Of a stretch of DNA of 51,488 nucleotides, positions 7,888-17,067 are shown piece after piece. Both the position numbers and the translations under genes were made by a program. The notes under the pieces were generated by a model. That model was not told the DNA's origin and did not search any database. It worked only from the letters and a program-made list of their open reading frames with translations. Positions within the stretch are counted from its first letter, which is position 1, and each line of letters starts with the position of its first letter. The DNA is from Chamaesiphon sp. 336R_metabinner_41 (GTDB taxonomy: Bacteria; Cyanobacteriota; Cyanobacteriia; Cyanobacteriales; Chamaesiphonaceae): the NCBI GenBank assembly GCA_025359915.1, contig JANYDE010000092.1, positions 1-51,488 of the forward strand, in the 5' to 3' direction.

Positions 7888-9108
7888 ATGCCGATTTCTC
7901 AAACGACAGATCTCCTAACTACAAATTCTCCACACAACTTCCAACCTCAACAGCTAAATCGAATGCAAGTTCTTCACATTATTACGGATTTTGACGACGG
8001 TGGTGCTCAAGCTGTTTTATACAGATTCATCACTGGCGATCCTAAAAATATCCATCAAGTGATATCACTCGTAAGTGTTGGTTCTTATGGCAATTGTCTA
8101 TCTAAATTAGGTATACGGGTGCAAGCACTCAATATGCCAAATGGAAAGCTCACGCTAGATGGTATCAGGAATCTCCATCGAATGATTCGGGAGATCGATC
8201 CAGATGTAATTCAGACCTGGATGTATCATAGCGATTTAATCGGCAGTATCATCGCCAGACTTGCGGGCAAGAAAATTGTCGTCTGGGGAATTCATAACAC
8301 AAATCTCGATCCAGAGACAACCCCATTCAGTACCCGATTAGTTGTGCGTGCTTGTGCGATGTTGTCAGGCAATATTCCCCAAAAAATTATCAGTTGTTCT
8401 GAAGAGGGAATCCGAGTTCATGCAGCACTTGGTTATCAACCTGCAAAAATGGTGACCATACCCAATGGATATGACATCACCGAATTTTCGCCCAATCCAG
8501 CTAGCCGAAGTGAACTCCGCAGTCAATGGCACATCGCTGATGAGTCTACTTTATTTGGGATGGCTGCTCGCTGGGATCCCCAGAAAGATCATGCTAATCT
8601 GATTGCTGCGTTGGCGCATCTCAAGAATCGATCTACTTTACCTTGGCACTGTGTCTTGATGGGTTCGGATGTAGATGATAATAATCAAACCCTTGTGGGA
8701 CTGCTAGAGCAACATGGAGTCAGAGATCGGGTGAGTCTACTCGGAATTCGGAATGATATCCCGGCGGTGATGAATGCCTTGGATTTACACATTCTATCTA
8801 GTTCTTACGGTGAAGCATTTCCGAACGTTGTTTCGGAAGCAATGGCTTGCGGAACACCCTGCGTTGTTACATCCGTGGGTGATGCCGCTCTCATCGTCGG
8901 TGATACTGGCTGGGTGGTTCCAGCTCGCGATGCCTCACAGTTAGCCACAGCAATGCTGGAGGCTGTAAAGGAGAAGTCAGATCCCAATGCCTGGAAGGCT
9001 CGGCAAGCAATTTGTCGGGAGCGAATTCAATCCAATTTTAATCTAGAAATTATGGTGGACAAATATAACGCTGTCTGGAATGATGCGATTTTGGCTGGAA
9101 GTAAATAG
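7888..9108 (+). CDS. Glycosyltransferase family 4, 406 aa
   Basis: A GT-B fold, retaining GT4-type enzyme, presumably adding a sugar to a lipid-linked oligosaccharide at the cytoplasmic membrane. The N-terminal domain opens with MQVLHIITDFDDGGAQAV, the acceptor-side glycine loop. The C-terminal domain has AARWDPQKDH and the EX7E donor-site motif in GEAFPNVVSEAMACGTP. The ATG at 7888 adds 25 residues before Met26 (ATG 7963), where the homologous core begins; neither has a clear ribosome binding site. It is the first plus-strand gene of the polysaccharide locus, with a 123-bp gap before the acetyltransferase gene. Confidence 0.92.
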   Translation: MPISQTTDLLTTNSPHNFQPQQLNRMQVLHIITDFDDGGAQAVLYRFITGDPKNIHQVISLVSVGSYGNCLSKLGIRVQALNMPNGKLTLDGIRNLHRMIREIDPDVIQTWMYHSDLIGSIIARLAGKKIVVWGIHNTNLDPETTPFSTRLVVRACAMLSGNIPQKIISCSEEGIRVHAALGYQPAKMVTIPNGYDITEFSPNPASRSELRSQWHIADESTLFGMAARWDPQKDHANLIAALAHLKNRSTLPWHCVLMGSDVDDNNQTLVGLLEQHGVRDRVSLLGIRNDIPAVMNALDLHILSSSYGEAFPNVVSEAMACGTPCVVTSVGDAALIVGDTGWVVPARDASQLATAMLEAVKEKSDPNAWKARQAICRERIQSNFNLEIMVDKYNAVWNDAILAGSK

Positions 9109-9231
9109 CACCTCCACTTTTGGGATTAATAGAAGTACCATCTCGACTCACTAGGAATCTAAACTTAACTAGATTTTTAGTGAGGATAGGTAGGTGGGCT
9201 AAATTAGCTTTTAATTGGGAGATTCGATCGA

Positions 9232-9897
9232 ATGAGCGTATTATTAAACGATCTAATGAGGACTTATGAACTAATCGAAGGCGGCAGATTAAAGAAGATC
9301 CTAGTTTGCGTATTTGCACCTGGAGTTCAAGCGGTGGTGGTATTTAGGTTTGGGCATTGGGTGTATTTACAGCCCAAATTCGTGAAAATACTTTTGCAAC
9401 CAATTTATATGGTGCTGAATGGATTAATCCAAGTTTTGTGGGGGATCGAAATTCAACAGTCCGCACAGATCGGATCTGGACTGTATATTGGTCACTTTGG
9501 CGGGATTACGATTTCAGGGGAAGCAATTATTGGTAAGCTGGCTAATATTTCCCAAAATGTGACTATCGGTGTTTCCGGTCAAGGTGAAAAAAGAGGAGTA
9601 CCGATCATTGGTGATAATATTTATATTGCTCCAGGCGCGAGATTATTTGGGAAAATCTCGATCGGCAATAATGTTAAAATTGGTGCTAATGCCGTAATCC
9701 ATAAGGATATCCCAGACGATGTACTGGCAGTAGCATATCCTGGATTTAAAATTATTTCAGGTAGAAACGAGCGAGATTTAGATAGTACTAAAGTTGAATC
9801 ATCGGTGGTGTTAGATGATGCCTTACTTAAGTCTTCACTACAAGATGAGCAGCAAACTCCTCGATCGATTGATGAGAAGCTTGAAATCATTAAGTGA
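9232..9897 (+). CDS. Serine-O-acetyltransferase-like hexapeptide-repeat protein, 221 aa
   Basis: A left-handed beta-helix acyltransferase. Residues of about 80-165 hold isoleucine-led hexapeptide turns (AQIGSG, GEAIIG, ISIGNN, VKIGAN), with GHFGGITISG as the His-containing catalytic loop typical of CysE-like enzymes. A hydrophobic segment (about residues 25-70) precedes it. This layout is seen in polysaccharide-locus acetyltransferases annotated as serine acetyltransferases, so O- or N-acetylation of a sugar is more likely than cysteine synthesis. A polar, acidic tail of about 40 residues follows the helix. The last 8 bp overlap the convergent glycosyltransferase gene. Confidence 0.85.
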   Translation: MSVLLNDLMRTYELIEGGRLKKILVCVFAPGVQAVVVFRFGHWVYLQPKFVKILLQPIYMVLNGLIQVLWGIEIQQSAQIGSGLYIGHFGGITISGEAIIGKLANISQNVTIGVSGQGEKRGVPIIGDNIYIAPGARLFGKISIGNNVKIGANAVIHKDIPDDVLAVAYPGFKIISGRNERDLDSTKVESSVVLDDALLKSSLQDEQQTPRSIDEKLEIIK

Positions 9898-10984
9898 GGA
9901 GATCTAGATAGGCAGTAACTGCACGATCTGTCGAAAAATACATCCCTCGATTGATCGATGCTGTTTGATCGATCGGACTATCCAAGATTTTGATCATCGC
10001 ATCTGCCAAGGCTGGGGCATTCTCGATCGGGACCAGCATACCATATTTGCCACCAGCCAAGATTTCTTGCGGGCCAGAAGGACAATCAGTCGCCACCACG
10101 GAGCAACCACAAGCCATTGCTTCGATCAGCACAGTCGGCAATCCTTCCCAGCGGGATGACAGGACAAACGCGCTGGAATTGTACATATAAGCATAGGGAT
10201 TTGACACGAATCCTGGCAAGGAAACATCTGCCCCGATGCCCAGTTTTTCAATTTCTGCTTCTAACTCGCCCCGCATGTCCCCTTCTCCCAAAATCATTAG
10301 GCGAGCATTTTTTTGCTTTCTGAGGATGCCAAAAGCTTGAATCAGATTCAGGAAATCTTTCTGCGGGGTAAATCGTCCGACTGCCAAAAATACGGGCGGA
10401 TTTCCAGCCTCAAACCACGGGTGTTCCACAGGTATTTTCGCCTTAGCAATCAGATCTGGATCGATCACTGGATTGTAGACTGTTTTGACCGTTCCAGGCT
10501 TAAAACCCAATTCAGTATCCAGATCCTCAGAGACACCTTGAGAGACACCTACAATCGTATTTGCACGGGGATACAGCCACTTCATCATCGGTGGTAACAA
10601 TTGACTGCGGCGTAACTCGGATTTTGCCGCAGACAACGTATCGTGTTCTACCACCACTAACTTAGTTTTACTCCGCGCCAATTCCTTCGCCAGGATTGCC
10701 GCAATATTGGTGTGATTCATGTGCGAAAGCAGTCCGACAGGTTTTGTCTCCTTCAGATACTTTGCCAAGGCTGGAATCGCCTTGGTGACTCTACCTGTGC
10801 CCAAATCAATCAACCGAACTCCCTGCGGTACTTGGTCTAAATAAGGCCCCTCTGCATCAGCCAGCACAAAATCCAATAGCACATCTCGTTCTAACATCCC
10901 TTTGAGCAAATTTAGGGCGACTCGTTCAGCACCACCACCAGCCAATGTTGGCAAAAAGAAAGCAATTCGGCGTTCTTCGGACAT
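9890..10984 (-). CDS. Glycosyltransferase family 4, 364 aa
   Basis: A GT4-type enzyme opening with FFLPTLAGGGAERVALNLL. The C-terminal donor-binding half has VGRFTPQKDF and the EX7E motif EGLPTVLIEAMACG. The gene follows the next upstream glycosyltransferase by 4 bp. The sequence AAGGAGAAATAAGAAGATG places a strong ribosome binding site across the stop codon of that gene, so the two are translationally linked. The acceptor and donor are unknown. The N-terminal glycine loop and donor motif resemble those of the upstream neighbour, suggesting a gene duplication. Confidence 0.93.
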   Translation of the reverse strand: MSEERRIAFFLPTLAGGGAERVALNLLKGMLERDVLLDFVLADAEGPYLDQVPQGVRLIDLGTGRVTKAIPALAKYLKETKPVGLLSHMNHTNIAAILAKELARSKTKLVVVEHDTLSAAKSELRRSQLLPPMMKWLYPRANTIVGVSQGVSEDLDTELGFKPGTVKTVYNPVIDPDLIAKAKIPVEHPWFEAGNPPVFLAVGRFTPQKDFLNLIQAFGILRKQKNARLMILGEGDMRGELEAEIEKLGIGADVSLPGFVSNPYAYMYNSSAFVLSSRWEGLPTVLIEAMACGCSVVATDCPSGPQEILAGGKYGMLVPIENAPALADAMIKILDSPIDQTASINRGMYFSTDRAVTAYLDLLT

Positions 10985-10988
10985 CTTC

Positions 10989-12095
10989 TTATTTCTCCTT
11001 AATTACTTGCTTAACTAACTCTTCCCACATTCCCATCACTCGCGCCAAACTAAACCGTTCGGCTAATTCTGGTGCGGCGGCGGCGATAGCTTGCCGCTGC
11101 GAGGGATCGGACATCAGCCGCTCCATTCCTGCTGCCAATCCTGAGACATCTTCAGTCGGCACCAATACCCCATCTACCCCCTCGCGAATAATCTCCCGTG
11201 GGCCATTCGGACAATCTGTCGAAATCACCGCTAGTCCGCACACCATCGCTTCACAGAGTGCGTTGGGAAAACCCTCAAAGCGGGAAGACATCACGAAGAT
11301 ATCGGCTTGTTTGAGCAATTCATGGGGATTTTTGACTCTACCAGGGAGATGAACGCGATCTGTTAATCCTAATTCCTGGCGTAATGATTCTAATTGAGGG
11401 CGCAATTCGCCTTCCCCTAAAATTGTTAACATCCACTCAGGATAACGATCTTTGAGTTTGGCAAAGGCTTGGAGCAGTAAATCGAAACCTTTTTGGGGTA
11501 CGAGCCGACCGACGGCAATTAGAGATCGATCGCCTGGTAAACTAGGAGCAGATTCGCTGATTTCCATCGGCGGTAATATCACCGGATTCGGCATTACGAA
11601 AATTCGATCTTGCAATTTGGCCGCGAAATAATGCCCTGCACGCTCGGTTTGGACGACAATTCGATCGGCAAATGGATAAGTCCATTGACGCAGAATTTCC
11701 CACATTTTACCAGGGGAAAGCATTGCTGGGTCGTTGCGTTCTGATACTAAAATTGGGATATTTAAGCCACGAGTTGCCAAGATTGCAATGACATTTGTTC
11801 GTTCCATGAAGCTAATTACAGCATCAGGTTTACTCTTGATAATTGCTGTTCGCAGTCCTTGGGTGCTAGTAAAATTATTCCAGATGCCCGTGAGTGGGTT
11901 GGTAGAAGTTGCGGCAATAGCTAGCGGAAGATGATGGATTCGATCGTCAAGATCGTAGAATGGTACTTCACGACCATCATCAAAAGTCAGTAAAGTAATA
12001 TCCCAACCCTTTTCTGCCCAATAATTTGCCATTCTAGACATCACCCGCTCGGCACCTCCAGAACTCAGTGAATGAATAATTAATGTAAGATGCAT
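10989..12095 (-). CDS. Glycosyltransferase family 4, 368 aa
   Basis: A GT4-type enzyme with IIHSLSSGGAERVMSRMA at the N-terminus, VGRLVPQKGF in the C-terminal domain and the EX7E motif EGFPNALCEAMVCG. It is closely related in layout to the gene immediately downstream (4-bp gap) and is probably in one transcript with it. Upstream, about 100 bp with a heptamer repeat and a small hairpin separate it from the flippase gene. Role: transfer of one sugar in exopolysaccharide repeat-unit assembly, on the cytoplasmic face of the membrane. Confidence 0.93.
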   Translation of the reverse strand: MHLTLIIHSLSSGGAERVMSRMANYWAEKGWDITLLTFDDGREVPFYDLDDRIHHLPLAIAATSTNPLTGIWNNFTSTQGLRTAIIKSKPDAVISFMERTNVIAILATRGLNIPILVSERNDPAMLSPGKMWEILRQWTYPFADRIVVQTERAGHYFAAKLQDRIFVMPNPVILPPMEISESAPSLPGDRSLIAVGRLVPQKGFDLLLQAFAKLKDRYPEWMLTILGEGELRPQLESLRQELGLTDRVHLPGRVKNPHELLKQADIFVMSSRFEGFPNALCEAMVCGLAVISTDCPNGPREIIREGVDGVLVPTEDVSGLAAGMERLMSDPSQRQAIAAAAPELAERFSLARVMGMWEELVKQVIKEK

Positions 12096-12104
12096 AGTTT
12101 AATT

Positions 12105-12155
12105 GATAATTGATAATTTTAGTCCACCATTCGTATAGGGCTGGCAGTGCCCAGC
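12105..12155. repeat. Heptamer GATAATT x2 followed by a GGGCTGG...CCAGC hairpin
   Basis: Two copies of GATAATT (12105-12118), the reverse complement of the AATTATC heptamer at 17040 and 35286. They are followed by GCTGG (12140-12144) pairing with CCAGC (12151-12155). The sequence after the hairpin, CTAGATTTAATGCATAA, resembles that after the hairpin at 47058-47088, so this is a composite repeat. Confidence 0.5.
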
Positions 12156-12195
12156 TAGATTTAATGCATAATCTTGCCTACTTGTCAAGTACTCA

Positions 12196-14166
12196 CTAGA
12201 TCTTGTATTTACCTTTGCCGCTTTTAATTTTGGCTTGTTGTTCTGGTGTTAAAATTTCATTCAACTCTTGTTTTTTGGCATCCCGAATGGCTTTCAGCTC
12301 TGCTTTTTGACTAGGTGTTAAATTCAATTGTTTCCAGCCTCGATCGACTGCCTTATTGCGATTTTGCATGGCGATAGTTTTCCGTTGCTGCTCCTTCGTT
12401 AGGACTGTATCTATTTGCTGACGATCTGCAATTAACAATTGCTTAATTTTTTTCTTTTGCTCCGAGCTAAAATTCATCTCTTTCATCATTCCATGACTAA
12501 ATCCTCTCAAAAATAGCATCGATATCCCTTTATCTAATCCACTCATTCCTTCGAGTTTAAATATTTGGGCTGAAGTCAAAATTAATTTTAATTGTTGGAT
12601 ATTTGCTTGCCGAATCGCTCTGAGTTCATTTTTTTGATCTGCACTTAAATTGACACCATCAATCCCTTGCGGAACCGCTGTACGTTGCAGTTGCATCTGT
12701 TTGAATGCTTGATGCTGTTCTGGTGTGAGAATTGTATTGATTTCTTCAAATTTAGATCCCTGTAGTTGGTCGATTTGTTCTTTTTGCTCACCAGTTAGCC
12801 CGAGTTCATCTACAGCTCGGAGATTTCGGACTAAGAAAAATGTTAAAAATACAAATGAAAATATATACACGCAGCTAGTTGACAAGGCAATCCCGACAAC
12901 TCCAAACCATTGCATGAATAAATAGTTCAGGCTAATGTTTACAATTAGATTGCCTGCCGAACCCCACATCATGATTTGGTTATTGCGCATCGCCGAATTT
13001 AAGCGTACCGCGAGCATACTGGCAATATAGAATGGAATTTGCAATGCAAAACAAGATTGAATTTGAGCGACTAACGTAGTATTTTCGGCTGTAAATGAGC
13101 CTCGTTCAAATAAAATCCGCACTATCAGTTCAGACAGCAAAATGATCAGCCCAGTTAAGGGAATAGTCGCGGCAAAGATCAATCCCAGATAGTGCCTAAG
13201 TGAACGCCGAATACTCTTCCAATCATCCAGCGCGACCATTTTTGAAAAGTAGGGAATCACCGCCGTACTTAATGCTGTGGTGGCAATGGTAATCGGTAAC
13301 GCGATGATTCTATTCCCATAAGCTAAAGCGGCAACACTACCCGACGGCAACATTGCCGCCATTGACTGATCTACCAAACCACTACTACACATCAAAAATG
13401 CACCTGCAATCATTGGCGCGTATTGACCTGCAACTTCTCTTAAATTAGCGTCGAATCCATACCATTTTGGGACTAGAGACATCCCTTGTCGCCGCAGCGC
13501 ACCACCAACAACGATCATTTCGAGTAGTTGACCGATAATCATGCCTACCGCTAGGTTAAAGACTCCCCAGCCATCATTCACCAGCAACAAGATCATAGTT
13601 GCCGCCGAAGTTAGCATCGGTGCTAGAGCAACCAAGGCAAATCGCTCTCCCGCATTCAAAACTGCACCCCAAACGGTATTAATACCCGTGAGCAGAATCA
13701 TCGGTGAGACTAGCCACAAGAGGCGATAAGTCAGTTCCAATTTTTCTGGTGCAAATCCACTCGTAAGTGCTGGTAAATAGAGTGGTGCTGTCACTAGAAT
13801 GAAGAATGTGGTGATCAGCAGTAGTCCAATACTCCAAACAGTAGCACCAGCAAACAGTTGTTGCGCATTTTTTCGCCCTTCTTGTTCTCGTACTCTGATA
13901 AAAGTTGGAATCAGGGCGGAATTAAAAGAGCCAGCAATCATGGCAATCAGAACGGAGGGAATTGTGAGAGCAATCAGAAAGGCATCTAGTTCATCTGCTG
14001 TTCCAAACTTCCAAGCAACTACTAGCTCTTTGACAACCGCCAGCACTTTGACAAATAATGTTCCTGCCGCTACAACAATCGCGGCACTAAAAATCTTACT
14101 ATTAACCGAACCCGTAGAAATCGATTGCCAGCGGTTAGTGATTTGTTTCCAGCGACTAGTCTTCAT
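12196..14166 (-). CDS. MurJ/MviN-type flippase fused to a C-terminal LTxxQ-repeat tail, 656 aa
   Basis: Residues 1-450 are a MATE/MOP-superfamily flippase: KVLAVVKELVVAWKFG near the N-terminus, many hydrophobic helices, and GSFTAENT before the last helices. In this locus it more likely flips a lipid-linked polysaccharide unit than lipid II, though MurJ activity is possible. Residues 457-643 form a soluble tail with four units. Each has an LTxxQ-like pair: LTGEQ 457/LTPEQ 480, LSADQ 507/LTSAQ 530, FSSEQ 566/LTKEQ 589, LTPSQ 616/LTPEQ 639. The two motifs are exactly 23 residues apart every time. LTxxQ pairs mark Spy/CpxP periplasmic chaperones. Positive charges after the last helix (VRNLR) suggest the tail may be cytoplasmic instead. 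The frame is continuous, so this is a real fusion. The neighbouring paralogue lacks the tail. Confidence 0.93.
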   Translation of the reverse strand: MKTSRWKQITNRWQSISTGSVNSKIFSAAIVVAAGTLFVKVLAVVKELVVAWKFGTADELDAFLIALTIPSVLIAMIAGSFNSALIPTFIRVREQEGRKNAQQLFAGATVWSIGLLLITTFFILVTAPLYLPALTSGFAPEKLELTYRLLWLVSPMILLTGINTVWGAVLNAGERFALVALAPMLTSAATMILLLVNDGWGVFNLAVGMIIGQLLEMIVVGGALRRQGMSLVPKWYGFDANLREVAGQYAPMIAGAFLMCSSGLVDQSMAAMLPSGSVAALAYGNRIIALPITIATTALSTAVIPYFSKMVALDDWKSIRRSLRHYLGLIFAATIPLTGLIILLSELIVRILFERGSFTAENTTLVAQIQSCFALQIPFYIASMLAVRLNSAMRNNQIMMWGSAGNLIVNISLNYLFMQWFGVVGIALSTSCVYIFSFVFLTFFLVRNLRAVDELGLTGEQKEQIDQLQGSKFEEINTILTPEQHQAFKQMQLQRTAVPQGIDGVNLSADQKNELRAIRQANIQQLKLILTSAQIFKLEGMSGLDKGISMLFLRGFSHGMMKEMNFSSEQKKKIKQLLIADRQQIDTVLTKEQQRKTIAMQNRNKAVDRGWKQLNLTPSQKAELKAIRDAKKQELNEILTPEQQAKIKSGKGKYKI

Positions 14167-14332
14167 CTATCTACTAAATTAATCCAGAGTATCGGGATAT
14201 TATTATATTACCCATTACAGTTAATTTCGACCAAATTCAACAGAGAACAAGGATTGAAAACCCCTACCTTTTTGGTCGATTATTGTTAGCATATGGTTTA
14301 GCCCCATCTTAATAGCCTAACTATTAATTAAT

Positions 14333-15751
14333 TCAAAGTAGCTCTCCACTATCTGATTTCGGAGTTGTCTTCTTTATACTCAGACCCAGATCGTCTACTT
14401 TTTTGAGATTTCGGAGTAAGAAAAATGATAGAAATAGAAATGAGAACATATACACGCAACTAGTTGACAAGGCAATCCCAGCCACTCCGAACCAAGACAT
14501 AAACAAGTAGTTCAACCCGATATTGACAATCAGATTACCTGCCGAACCCCACATCATAACTTTATTATTTTGCATCGCCGAATTGAGGCGGACTGCTAAA
14601 ACACTGGCAATATAAAAAGGAATCTGCAACGCAAAACAAGCTTGAATCAGAGCCACTGTCTGAGTATTTTCGGCGGTAAATGAACCTCGTTGTAGGAGCA
14701 TCCGTACAATCTGTTCGGAAAATAAAATTATCACTCCGGCTAGAGGGATTGTGACAGCAAAAATCAATCCCATATAGTAATTAAGCGACCGCCGAATCCC
14801 TTTCCAATCGTCAAGCGCGACCATTTGGGAAAAGTAGGGAATAACTGCCGTACTCAAGGCTGTTGTGGCAATGGTAATCGGTAATGAAATGACTCTCTCG
14901 CCATAGCCTAAAGCTGAAATACTACCAGATGGTAACATAGCAGCCATCGATCGATCTACCAAACCACTACTACACATTAAAAATGCACCAGCAATCATTG
15001 GGGCGTACTGACCTGCTACCTGTTTTAAGTTATCATCAAATCCATGCCATTTAGGTATTAATGAAATTCCTTGCTTTTGGAGCGTTTTACCGACAATAAT
15101 CATCTCCAATAATTGTCCGACTACCATTCCAATCGATAAATTAAAGACTCCCCAATCTTTCATTACCAACAATAAGATCATGGTGACAGCAGGAGTTAAA
15201 ACTGGTGCCAAAGCCACTAAAGCAAATCGCTCTCCAGCATTCAAAATAGCACCCCAAACTGTGTTAATCCCTGTGAGTAAAATCATGGGTGAAATCACCC
15301 ACAATAGTCGATCTGTCAGGGCTACTTTTTCGGCAGAGAATCCACCAGTAATTAATGGCAAATAAAGCGGTGCTGCCAATAGCAGGAAAAATGTTGTAGT
15401 TAACAGCAATCCGACGCTCCAAATTGTGGCACCAGAAAATAGTTGTTGAGCGGCACGTTTGCCTTCTTGCTCTCGGACTTTAATGTAAGTTGGAATCAGA
15501 GCTGCATTAAAAGAGTCAGCGACGATATTGATGATCACTGACGGAATGATTAAGGCAATTAGGAATGCATCTAATTCATCCGCCGTTCCAAATTGGGCGG
15601 CAACTACGAGTTCTTTGACGACAGCAATTACTTTTACAAATGCTGTCCCCCCTGCAACAATCATCGCTGCACTAAAAATTTTTCGATTAATCGAACCAGT
15701 CGTTACTGATTCCCAGAGTTTCGCAATTTTTTGCCAGCGATTTGTCTTCAT
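14333..15751 (-). CDS. MurJ/MviN-type flippase, 472 aa
   Basis: A close paralogue of the gene just downstream, colinear over about 450 residues: KVIAVVKELVVAAQFG, GERFALVALAPVLTP, MCSSGLVDRSMAAMLPSGS and GSFTAENTQ. It has many hydrophobic helices and ends 20 residues after the last one with a short polar tail (LGLSIKK...), exactly where the paralogue enters its LTxxQ tail. Both genes are on the minus strand with a 166-bp gap. Possible roles are lipid II flipping, with the genome's other copy elsewhere, or Wzx-like export of polysaccharide units. The pair probably arose by tandem duplication. Confidence 0.92.
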   Translation of the reverse strand: MKTNRWQKIAKLWESVTTGSINRKIFSAAMIVAGGTAFVKVIAVVKELVVAAQFGTADELDAFLIALIIPSVIINIVADSFNAALIPTYIKVREQEGKRAAQQLFSGATIWSVGLLLTTTFFLLLAAPLYLPLITGGFSAEKVALTDRLLWVISPMILLTGINTVWGAILNAGERFALVALAPVLTPAVTMILLLVMKDWGVFNLSIGMVVGQLLEMIIVGKTLQKQGISLIPKWHGFDDNLKQVAGQYAPMIAGAFLMCSSGLVDRSMAAMLPSGSISALGYGERVISLPITIATTALSTAVIPYFSQMVALDDWKGIRRSLNYYMGLIFAVTIPLAGVIILFSEQIVRMLLQRGSFTAENTQTVALIQACFALQIPFYIASVLAVRLNSAMQNNKVMMWGSAGNLIVNIGLNYLFMSWFGVAGIALSTSCVYMFSFLFLSFFLLRNLKKVDDLGLSIKKTTPKSDSGELL

Positions 15752-15850
15752 TGTCTATATCCGATCTTTGTTGATCGTCACGATTGAGTTATACTAGTTG
15801 GTGTCGATCTGGATTGATAAAATTTTCAATAAACAACTACTGAGATCGAT

Positions 15851-16858
15851 TTAAACTTGATAGTAATCACGATACCATTCAACAAATCGTTGGACACCTA
15901 CTTCGATCGAGGTATCGGGTTTGAATCCAACATCTCTGGTCAGATCTGACACGTCAGCATAAGTAATTGGTACGTCCCCAGGCTGAATTGGCAAGATGTT
16001 TTTGGTGGCTTCAATTCCCAAACTTTTCTCTAATACTTCGATAAAGTACATTAGTTCGATCGGTTGATTATTGCCAATGTTATAAATTCGGTAGGGAGCT
16101 TTGCTAGTAGCGGGATCTGGAGCAGTACCTACCCAATCAGGATTTGGTTCAGGAATCTTGTGCATGACCTTAATTACGCCTTCGACAATATCATCAACAT
16201 AGGTAAAATCTCGTTGCATTTTGCCATAATTAAAGACATCGATCGGTTTGCCTGCTAAGATTGCTTTCGTAAAGAGCATCGGAGCCATATCTGGACGACC
16301 CCAAGGGCCATAAACTGTAAAGAATCTCAATCCAGTGGTGGGAATCCGATAGAGATGGCTATAGCTATGCGCCAATAATTCATTAGCTTTTTTAGTAGCT
16401 GCATACAGGCTAATGGGATGATCGACATTATCATGAACTGAAAAGGGGATTTTGGTGTTCGCGCCATACACGGAGCTGGAGGAAGCATACACTAGGTGTT
16501 TGATTCGATAATGGCGACAGCCTTCTAAAATATTGCCAAAGCCAGTAACATTGCTATCGAGATAAGCACGGGGATTTTGGAGTGAGTAACGCACGCCAGC
16601 TTGCGCACCTAAGTTAATTACGCTCTCAAATTCATACCGCTCGAATAATTGTTCGATCTTTTCTCGATCTGCCAGATCGATTTTATGAAAGGTAAAATCG
16701 TCTTTGTCTGTTAGTTGGGCGAGTCGATCTTCTTTGAGGCTGACATCATAATAGTCATTGAGACTATCAATCCCAATTACTTGATGTCCTTCGCTTAATA
16801 AGCGTTGAGCTAAATGAAACCCAATAAATCCCGCTGCACCAGTTACTAAAATTTGCAT
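15851..16858 (-). CDS. NAD-dependent UDP-glucuronate-4-epimerase-like enzyme, 335 aa
   Basis: An extended short-chain dehydrogenase. The Rossmann motif [11 protein letters not shown] is at residues 7-17, followed by [17 protein letters not shown], which is characteristic of the UDP-glucuronate 4-epimerase (CapI/GAE) group. The catalytic Ser is in YASSSSVYG and the YxxxK pair in [11 protein letters not shown]. The usual [15 protein letters not shown] active-site loop is intact. The product would be UDP-galacturonate, a precursor for the surface polysaccharide assembled by the neighbouring genes. Length is normal. It starts at ATG 16858 with an AT-rich 200-bp leader upstream. Confidence 0.93.
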   Translation of the reverse strand: MQILVTGAAGFIGFHLAQRLLSEGHQVIGIDSLNDYYDVSLKEDRLAQLTDKDDFTFHKIDLADREKIEQLFERYEFESVINLGAQAGVRYSLQNPRAYLDSNVTGFGNILEGCRHYRIKHLVYASSSSVYGANTKIPFSVHDNVDHPISLYAATKKANELLAHSYSHLYRIPTTGLRFFTVYGPWGRPDMAPMLFTKAILAGKPIDVFNYGKMQRDFTYVDDIVEGVIKVMHKIPEPNPDWVGTAPDPATSKAPYRIYNIGNNQPIELMYFIEVLEKSLGIEATKNILPIQPGDVPITYADVSDLTRDVGFKPDTSIEVGVQRFVEWYRDYYQV

Positions 16859-16999
16859 GTTGATTATTATTGTTTTTAAACCGCAGAGGACGCAGAAATA
16901 AGATTAAAGAGAAAATACTAATTTATAGTCTTAGCATGTTAACAATTTACGAGAATTTAAGTGATACTATTGTCTATACTTAGTCACTATTCACTAGCT

Positions 17000-17067
17000 G
17001 GTGGGCAATGCCCACCCTACGTCTAACAATCCAATTAATAATTATCAATTATCAATTATCAATTATC
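17000..17067. repeat. GGTGGGCA hairpin plus AATTATC x4 heptamer array
   Basis: GGTGGGCA (17000-17007) and TGCCCACC (17009-17016) form a near-perfect palindrome, followed by CTACG. Four perfect copies of AATTATC occupy 17040-17067. The asnB stop codon (17059-17061, minus strand) lies inside the array, so the repeat encodes the last residues of that protein. The same heptamer occurs at 12105 and 35286. Confidence 0.7.
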
